This document shows, in pieces, positions 54,201-64,000 of a stretch of 64,000 bases of DNA. Numbering within the stretch: the stretch's first letter is position 1; the number at the start of each line of letters is the position of its first letter. A model generated the notes under the pieces. The model saw only the letters and a list, made by a program, of their open reading frames with translations. It had not been told where the DNA came from and ran no database searches. The position numbers and the translations under genes are program-made. The DNA is taken from positions 1,860,001 to 1,924,000 of the forward strand of contig MJGA01000001.1 of NCBI GenBank assembly GCA_001910725.1, read 5' to 3'. The DNA comes from Phanerodontia chrysosporium (lineage: Eukaryota; Basidiomycota; Agaricomycetes; Polyporales; Phanerochaetaceae).

Positions 54201-57200
54201 AGGCGGTCGCACTGGGAACATTTTAGCACGTCTTGAATGCACTGAGTGCGGTGATCTCACCGACCTCTTCCGTAAGCCCATCCACCTTGTGGCGGAGAGT
54301 CTCTACTTCTTCACGCAAGATCATTTCTCGATCCTCTGAAACTAGACCTGCTTCCAAATTCTGCCCAGTAATGTGACGCACGGACTCTGCAAACTGTTTG
54401 ACAAACTGCTGCCAGCCATCCTCACTACAACATATCCGTTAGCGGCCCATCCGACACGGTTGAATGGCATTGCTCACAAGTCGTTGATAGAACTAGCTTG
54501 CTCCATGAACTTTGTGACGACATAGATCACGTCTGCCTTCAAATGCCTACAACAGATTCAGCAACAGACGACTCGCATCAGTCTAGCAGCACTTACATGT
54601 CGGAATCCTTCTCTAGAATCGAACGCATCTGCGAGAAAGCAGAGACAATCATGGGATACACCTCGTCATATCGACGAGCGACATCCAGAGTCTCCTGCAC
54701 AATGACTTCCGAATCCGATGCTGTACGACGATGGCTCGCTAAACTACGTTCGCGAAGATCTTCTTCATCCTCGAACTTCTCTTCCGTATAGATATCTAGC
54801 TGCGTGAGGAGCGATTCAGGTGGTTTGATGTATCGAAGAGACTGGGGAAGTGCAGTTAGAGGAGGCCAGAACCACTGCAGGTAAGAGGCTAACATACCAC
54901 CAGGACTTCATTCAATCCTCGTCGCGTGAACTCCTCACGAAGAAGAATTCGCTCTTCGAGGGAGTCCGGGAAGTTGGTGATAGCATTCACCAGTGCCATA
55001 GATGCAGTGCGTGCTTCCCAAGCGCCCTCCTCATCGTTCCCATAACCCTGGCTCTCAGACTGTGCCTCTTCTAGCGACAGATCTGGCGGCCGCAGTGAGC
55101 CGATCAACTGCTCAAACCGGAATTTCTCCCCGTATTCGACGCGGTAATCGGACAATGCAGAAAGAACGGCCTTGTGACCATCCGTAGGGGAGACGTAGCA
55201 GATTGCAGCAAGCACATCGGAGGTAAGGGCCCTTAGTTTTGGTGAAGAGCCATGTAGCGAATATGTGAGATGGGTGATGAGAGTGATATCTGCGAGCCCG
55301 TGCTTGAATCCCGGCTATACTCGCCTCGTATCAGCGAGCAGTGCGGAGACGACGAATACAACCACTTACATCTGTATTCAAGAGTACTCGTATACATTTG
55401 ATGACCTCAAGAAGTACACTTTCCTCTACGCTCTGCAGCTTCTTGCGCTTCCCGCCTTTTGCAACAAGACTAGAGAGCACTGCACCTAGGGCGTCCATGC
55501 CCTTGCATTCGGTGACGAAATCCTCGATCCAAACGAGGTCTGCCGTCGACAAATGCACCCGCAGAGAGATCAAGTGCTTGACCAACTTGATGTCTGTCGG
55601 CTTGCCCGAGCGAATGCCGTCGACATACCACTTTGGCGTCTTGGTATCCTTCTTGTCGCCAGTGACTGTCCCCTTCTCACCTCCCGAAGAGCTCCACCAG
55701 CTGCTCCAAAGCCCGCCAGTGCTTTGCGGCTGCATTGGCGCAGCTTCCTGGGCTTTGGGGCAGAGAGTTGCGAGTCCTTTGCCGCTGCATCAACGTCGAC
55801 GCTACTCCGAGGCGATTGGTTGGGAGACGTTGTTGAGCCCCATCCGAGGATTGAGAACCGCCTCATGATACCAGAATCGCCAGTAATTTGTGGGACGAGC
55901 TTGAATTCGCTCCCGCTAGCAGGGCTATATGTAGATGCCTGTGCCGCATGATTGATGAGGCGTTGTCCACTCGTGGCCCTTGACATGCTAGCGGCGCGAG
56001 ACTGCATATGTTGCTTGTACAAATATTGCCTCTGTTGCGGGGGAAGCTTGTACATCGCATCTCTCTTCTCGCCTTTGAGACCAATGGAGTCCTGATTCGT
56101 CTGTCATTAGCACGCCCGCGTTCAGGAGCTGACGACACTCACCAGCATCTCTTCGAAGTCCTGCGTACTTGGACCGTCTTCGCCTTCGATATTTGTCTCG
56201 GATACAGGAAGCTTCGCGGCAGAGTCACCAGTGTTGTGTGAGATGAGCTTCGGCTCGCTGACGGTCTTCTTCTCTGGTGTTGTTTCCACAATCGAGTTCG
56301 TAGGACTCCCCGAATGGATCCAGCTATCGAATAAGCTGGAAAGCCGGTTCTGCGCAATGGAGTTGCGCCAGTCGGAAGGAGCGGTGAATTTGGGTGACGC
56401 GGACGTTGCGGCGACAGGGGTTTTCGCGGCGTCCTGCAACTTTGCGGTTCCATCGCCCTCTCCCTCGCCTTCATCTTCCTCCTCCGATTCCTGTAGGTCC
56501 GCCAGACGCCTCACGGTGTCCTCGGAAGGTTCGTAAGACGCCTGAGAGTTCGATCGCGTTCGGGTGCGGCGGTACCATTCGTCTGGCACACAAATGCGGA
56601 GGTGACGAGAAGCTGAAAACGCAGGAGGCGCAGGTTTATACGGAGACTCGATAACTTGCGAGACATGAATGTCGAAGGGTATACGGTAAGATTCTGTTAC
56701 ACAAATAAGTACTTGCACGTATAAAGTATGCTGTGAAGCTCACTCTCGGACTCTTCGTCGGCCCAGACTTCCTCAAGGACGTATTCCAGGTTCCCACCCC
56801 CTGGGACTGGTAAGGATTTCGTGAGGCCTAGCTCTTGAATGACTATATCCAGTGCAGCTTGTACTGTAGTGTTCCGGGAGACGAATGTTTTCCATTGGAA
56901 TCCGTCATGGATTTCCGGGACGCGAAGGAATGTACATGTTAAGACAAGGAAAGGATGCAATGAGACCAAGCGAAGCGATGGGGTATGCAAGTGTGAAGTC
57001 AAAGGGAATGTGGAGAAGGCTCGCAGAGGCGCATTCGTCGTGGTCGACACGTTCAATAGCGGTGAGACTAGGTCACGGGAGGGAAGTATGCCTGCAAGAA
57101 CATGAGTATACATCCTATAAGCTCAGTTATGCAACTCACCATTTCCCAAAGCCTCAAGCTCTTCCTCTTCCCATTGTCGCCCGTTATGCTCATTCCGGAT

Positions 57201-57374
57201 CCTCTGAATAGCCCAGCCATAAGGCTCCAAGTCTCCGAGTATCTCGGATGTTATGCTAGCATCGCCAGTCAAATAATCCTGAACGTCCTGGATCGTCGCA
57301 GAGGATGAGACTGTAGCGAAGTGGAGTGATCCTGGGGGCACCACTACCGGCACGATTAACGTGTCGTCTGCCAT
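51209..57374 (-). CDS. BNI1: Diaphanous-related formin (Bni1/SepA type)
   Basis: Nucleates and elongates linear actin filaments for polarised growth, septation and cables. It starts MADDTLIVPVVVPPGSLHFA. The GTPase-binding/FH3 region (about 57.1-54.5 kb) includes IPFDIHVSQVIESPYKPAPP, KWYVDGIRSGKPTDIKLVKH, LISLRVHLSTADLVWIEDFV and VLLEVIKCIRVLLNTD. Coiled coils follow. FH1 (about 53.5-53.1 kb) holds many uninterrupted proline runs for profilin-actin. FH2 follows: KRLKPFFWNKLSTQL (Trp anchor), TIWDEAKLQIQVDLSDLEAT, IMLARIKLDLPTIRQAVLEI and LAVGNTLNGSTFRGGARGFQ. After an intron, a basic autoregulatory (DAD-like) tail is readable: GDLDQAIRSMRDGRRRARPQ, ending RMFE. Many short introns. Domain order is complete, so it should be autoinhibited and Rho-activated. 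Confidence 0.93.
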
Positions 57375-58000
57375 GTCGCGGGTATAGCGAAAGTCACAGT
57401 AGTCCAGTCATACAAGATAATGGAAAAGATGATAGTCCAGAACAGTCAGAGCATGTCCAGAGGACGATTCGGCCGCGTCAGTGGAAGTGAGCGGCAGACC
57501 CGAAGCCGACACAAGCAGAGCGGGAACGACGATAGGCGCCCATCCCCTTCAGCCCCAGCCCTACGCCGTAGGCTCGTGAACCAGCCTCTTAAATTGTGGA
57601 AGGGCAAGCCACGTTCCTTACCTACGCCGCAGGCTTGAAGACAGGTTTCTCTATTTCTGACCAGTGTCTCGCACGGCATAGCCTCTGCTTGATGCTTCGG
57701 ATCTCTGGGAACAGCACCTCACTGTTTACAATGAGCAGGAAGCATATCGGCTACTGCGTTGCTATCGGGCCATGGACTTCAAGTTCAGAGAGCTATACTT
57801 GCTCTCCGCATGGATTATACCGCTGAATTTCCTCGTCCTGACGGTGAGGACGGACGGAAGCTGGCGGTAGTTGGTCACCTATACGCGTTTCCAAAGGAAA
57901 TACATCAATTTCGAGCGCGCCACATCTAAGTCCGCCAAGGCAAGGCAAGAGCTATGACCTGTGGCGTTTCGGAGTCATGTTACAACAGTTGGACGAGCCG
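57375..58000. other. Intergenic region, formin promoter side
   Basis: It lies upstream of the formin start and downstream of the P450 stop, about 625 bp. No gene or strong motif was seen. Confidence 0.4.
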
Positions 58001-60290
58001 TTACTGCGGAGCCTGTATGTGGTCCATTGTAAGATACATGGCGGCCTTCTCATCGATTTCGTTCGGCGTCGGGTAGCTGATAGCCCCTACATTCCAATAT
58101 ACCCCTTTGGTGCCTGGCATGAATCTGTAGCTGCGTAGCAAAGTGCACAGGAGAACTTCTGATATCCACTCGTCAGTCGTATGATGTACCAGAATCGTAA
58201 AGCACTCACTCATCTCCAGCTGTGCAAATTTGGAACCTCTTATCCTAGAGTCAACACAATTGAGAGTGCTGATTGGGCCACGGTGACGTACATGCAAGCT
58301 CTCCCACCTCCGAGGAATGTCAACCTGGGACGCGGCGTTAAGTGCGTAAAATACCGTACGGTTAAAGATAGACATACAGGTGGGAATAGACTCCTGGTAC
58401 ATGGGCTTCTCTTATACTTTCAGGTAGCGGAGAAAGCCAACGCTCGGGCTTCCACTCCAAAACATCTTCGCCCCAGAGCGCTTTGTTTCGGTTGCACGCC
58501 ACGATGCTGACCATTAGGAGTGTTCCCTTGGGTACCATGATCTCAGTTAGGACGTCACCGTCAAGGCCTTGAATTGGCTTCGACAGGGGAAGCACCGCAT
58601 CCTGGCGTGTCCTAAGTGTCACGAATTGGCGTCAAAGAAAGCAACGTATATAATATGCTACCACGTACTCGCGGTTCATGAAGAGAACTGGCGGATACCT
58701 AAATTCTCAGCTCAACCAGCAGGGCATAACTTGCTTGCGCCGCAAGACTCACAATCGTAAGGTTTCTCGACACACGGCGTCCAGGTACGGTAGTTCAACT
58801 AAGCGGTCATAAGGAATATCTTCGCCGTCCATGCCTGCTTCAAATAGCTCTAATCGCATCTTGTCCTGGACGTGTTGATGCTCGGCAAGAAGATGCAAAA
58901 TTCGCGCCATGGCGTTCGAAGTGGTGTCCGTGGCAGCGAAGGCAAGGGTTCTAGCATGACCATTAGTTAATGTGTGAACGCGAAGACGTCTACGATGCAT
59001 ACGAGATTAAAGCGATGACCTCTTCTTCACTCAATCGGTCTTCTACAGATTCTTGCTTATTCGCTGTCACTAGAAGGCATTATGAGTAGACGCGTAGCCC
59101 AAGCAAATATATGCTCACTGAGGACACTCAATATGTCTCTACCCTCGCATGCTTGGTGCTCAACAAGTTTGTCGCCTTGCTCTAGAGCTACCTTCTTTGC
59201 ATGGTATATAGCTCGGGCCTGCTCGTCCATAGTGATACATATGTTGCGGTACTTCTGCATCACAGGATGTGGGAGCCATGGAGCCAAGAAGCGGCGTATA
59301 CGTGCAGGAACGTATTCCACGGCATATGGGAGTAGGATGCGCCAGAAGTGAAGCGCGATCTGCGATGGTCTAGTCGGCAGGCATGTTAGGCCTCATGCTC
59401 ACGCAAGCTGCAAGCATGCATACACACATCACCTCTTTTAAGACATCCCGGTACGCGTTTGGAACGTTCTTGTCGAGCTGGTCGAAAGAATGGCAGAACC
59501 CTCCCTGCCCGACAAGCTCCAGAGCTGCGCGGCCCATCCAGCCAAGGATTTCGACTTCACCTCCCGTACTAGTAGTAAGCTGCGTGGATAAGCCATCCCG
59601 AAGACGGTGAGCCACAGTATAAAAGAGGGGCGCGAGGTTGCGCATATGGTTGATGGAGAACACGGGGTTCAACACCCGTCGTTGCTTCCGATGTTGTTGA
59701 CCTCAGAATCCGTTAACTCGTAACTCAGAGCAGTGATGCCAATGGATCGCTGTCTCACCAGAAGTCGAAAACAATCCGGGTCCGAAGGTGAAATCGGCCA
59801 TTCTGAGGACGTGTGCATGAGCATGGCTAAATGCCCAGAGACTTTGTCGAAGGCAGAACTCACTGAAGGAACCATCGCGGCTCATCGAAGGTCGCGATAT
59901 CTTTGACGATCATATGATAGAGCGCCTTCGGGTCGAACACATACAGACCTCGTCCCTGCGAGACATCCCTCTCAGTGAGGTCGTGTTGAAGAAGAGGTTC
60001 AGATCACTTCACCCCGAATGGCGCGTGGAACTTGACAACTTGACCATACTCCTGGCTGATCCTCTCGTGGAAGCCCCACGCATGACGGTTGAACAGTTGA
60101 TGTGCATTTCCTGTTCTAGAGTTACAAACAGTATACCTCAAATCCGAACTAAAGGCGTACCTTTCAAGAGGGATGCCCGTCTCGGTCCAGGTATATTGTC
60201 AAGTGGGGACCTGGTGAAGTAGCCGCGAAACAGCTTCCAGAACACCCATCCGCCAAGAGCGCAGAGTACAAAGGTGCTCGGAGGGACCAT
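58001..60290 (-). CDS. Cytochrome P450 monooxygenase
   Basis: Microsomal P450. The start MVPPSTFVLCALGGWVFWKL provides the membrane anchor, followed by the NIPGPRRASLLKG hinge. Later exons show YGQVVKFHAPFG, LYVFDPKALYHMIVKDIATF, RRVLNPVFSINHMRNLAPLF, and I-helix LAFAATDTTSNAMARILHLL. These are followed by DAVCRETLRL (ExxR), WGEDVLEWKPERWLSPLPE (PERW) and the haem site FLGGGRAC completed after an intron by IGSKFAQLEM. The intron in the haem motif must use the acceptor after GATAAG to give C-I-G. The end is YLTMDHIQAPQ with TAA at 58001. All hallmark motifs are intact. Family number and substrate cannot be assigned; such P450s are abundant in wood-decay fungi. Confidence 0.92.
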
Positions 60291-60961
60291 TTGCGCTACT
60301 ATGCCACAGCAGAAGGGCACCTTACAAGCGAGATACCTGGCGAGGACCTTTAAATGCTAGTGCATTTTATCCAATCTGACAACCCAACATCCAGAGCAGT
60401 CGCACTGTTTCCAGATAAGGTCCTCTCACGCATCTTACGAAGCACCTCTGCCGTGCACTTGAGGTTAGAACGCGCGAAACCAATCGCCACTAGTCCGCAT
60501 CGGCGCAAGAGGATCGGGCCGGGTATGAAGAGCATCATAGGACCTAACAACGATATGAGCCAAGGTGACCGGCTGTCTACGTTCCAAGCCGCACATACCA
60601 TTGCACAGAATAAAACGTTGCGAAGCAACTTTCAGGGTCTGGATAAGTATAGCAAACCTTTCTCGACAGACGGGCAACTGCTTCCGGGGATGCCATCGGG
60701 GCTCAAGGACCCCTTCCCTCCGCGTATCCGCCCTGAACGAGGGCGCAGGACTGGGGAGTCTTCGGTAGCATGGGTCGCAGCGGTAGCATGTGCTGCGGCC
60801 CATACTCCCAGCGTGGCGTCAACAACCTGTTATCAAGGTCTCCCAGTCCGGAGAGAATGCGATACAACAATATAAAATACAGAAAACATATATGGTAAGC
60901 AACCTCGAAACCATCGATACAAAGAAACAAATACAGCGTTCCGACATCCAGCCCGGCAGCC
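60291..60961. other. Intergenic region between P450 and MCM6
   Basis: About 670 bp. A minus-strand frame at 60350-60628 encodes one hydrophobic stretch (PWLISLLGPMMLFIPGPIL), but no family is recognised and there is no support for a gene. It probably contains the P450 promoter. Confidence 0.4.

Positions 60962-64000
<3,039 letters not shown>

Noticed and set aside
60350..60628. Small hydrophobic minus-strand frame before MCM6
   Set aside because: One possible membrane stretch but no homology signal, no splice support and no clear promoter; kept as intergenic.

Overview
The window looks like nuclear DNA of an Agaricomycete fungus, probably a polypore-like basidiomycete. Genes are split by many short GT-AG introns of about 48-60 bp. 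The proteins include basidiomycete-type families (a KRE6-type glucan enzyme, F-box and P450 paralogues, an RBR ligase, a large GTPase/vWA family), and GC is high. There are no operons, rRNAs or CRISPR arrays. I saw no tRNA by eye.

Left part (0.4-24.2 kb). Prefoldin subunit 2 and an RBR E3 ligase with an unusual N-terminal domain lie on the plus strand. A minus-strand block then holds two copies of a large gene family that combines a dynamin-like (GBP/VLIG-like) GTPase, cysteine-rich repeats and a C-terminal vWA domain. The full copy (start near 24196, stop at 7787) is cut by a 7.06-kb LTR retrotransposon at 8996-16054. A 5'-truncated copy lies beyond it (about 6.9-3.7 kb). The retrotransposon is a Ty3/gypsy chromovirus-like element with 600-bp LTRs that look identical and a 5-bp target duplication. 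It has a Tf1-style self-primer, an extra ORF before gag, gag, a protease remnant and an integrase-chromodomain-dUTPase polyprotein. No reverse transcriptase is visible.

Middle part (25.6-41.3 kb, minus strand): a KRE6/SKN1-type GH16 membrane protein, a secreted CAP/PR-1 protein with a Ser/Thr-rich stalk, a CASTOR-like ACT-domain protein, an orphan protein and an F-box protein. They are separated by long GC-rich stretches with no convincing genes. Some of these genes show frame changes in GC-rich tracts that ordinary introns do not explain.

Right part (41.7-64 kb) is dense housekeeping DNA: an SDR with a membrane anchor, an orphan low-complexity protein, complex I subunit NDUFB9, RRN3 (Pol I initiation), a nucleoside hydrolase, a diaphanous-type formin, a cytochrome P450 and MCM6, which runs off the right edge.

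Exon boundaries were inferred by eye from splice consensus and reading frame, so exact gene ends carry some uncertainty.
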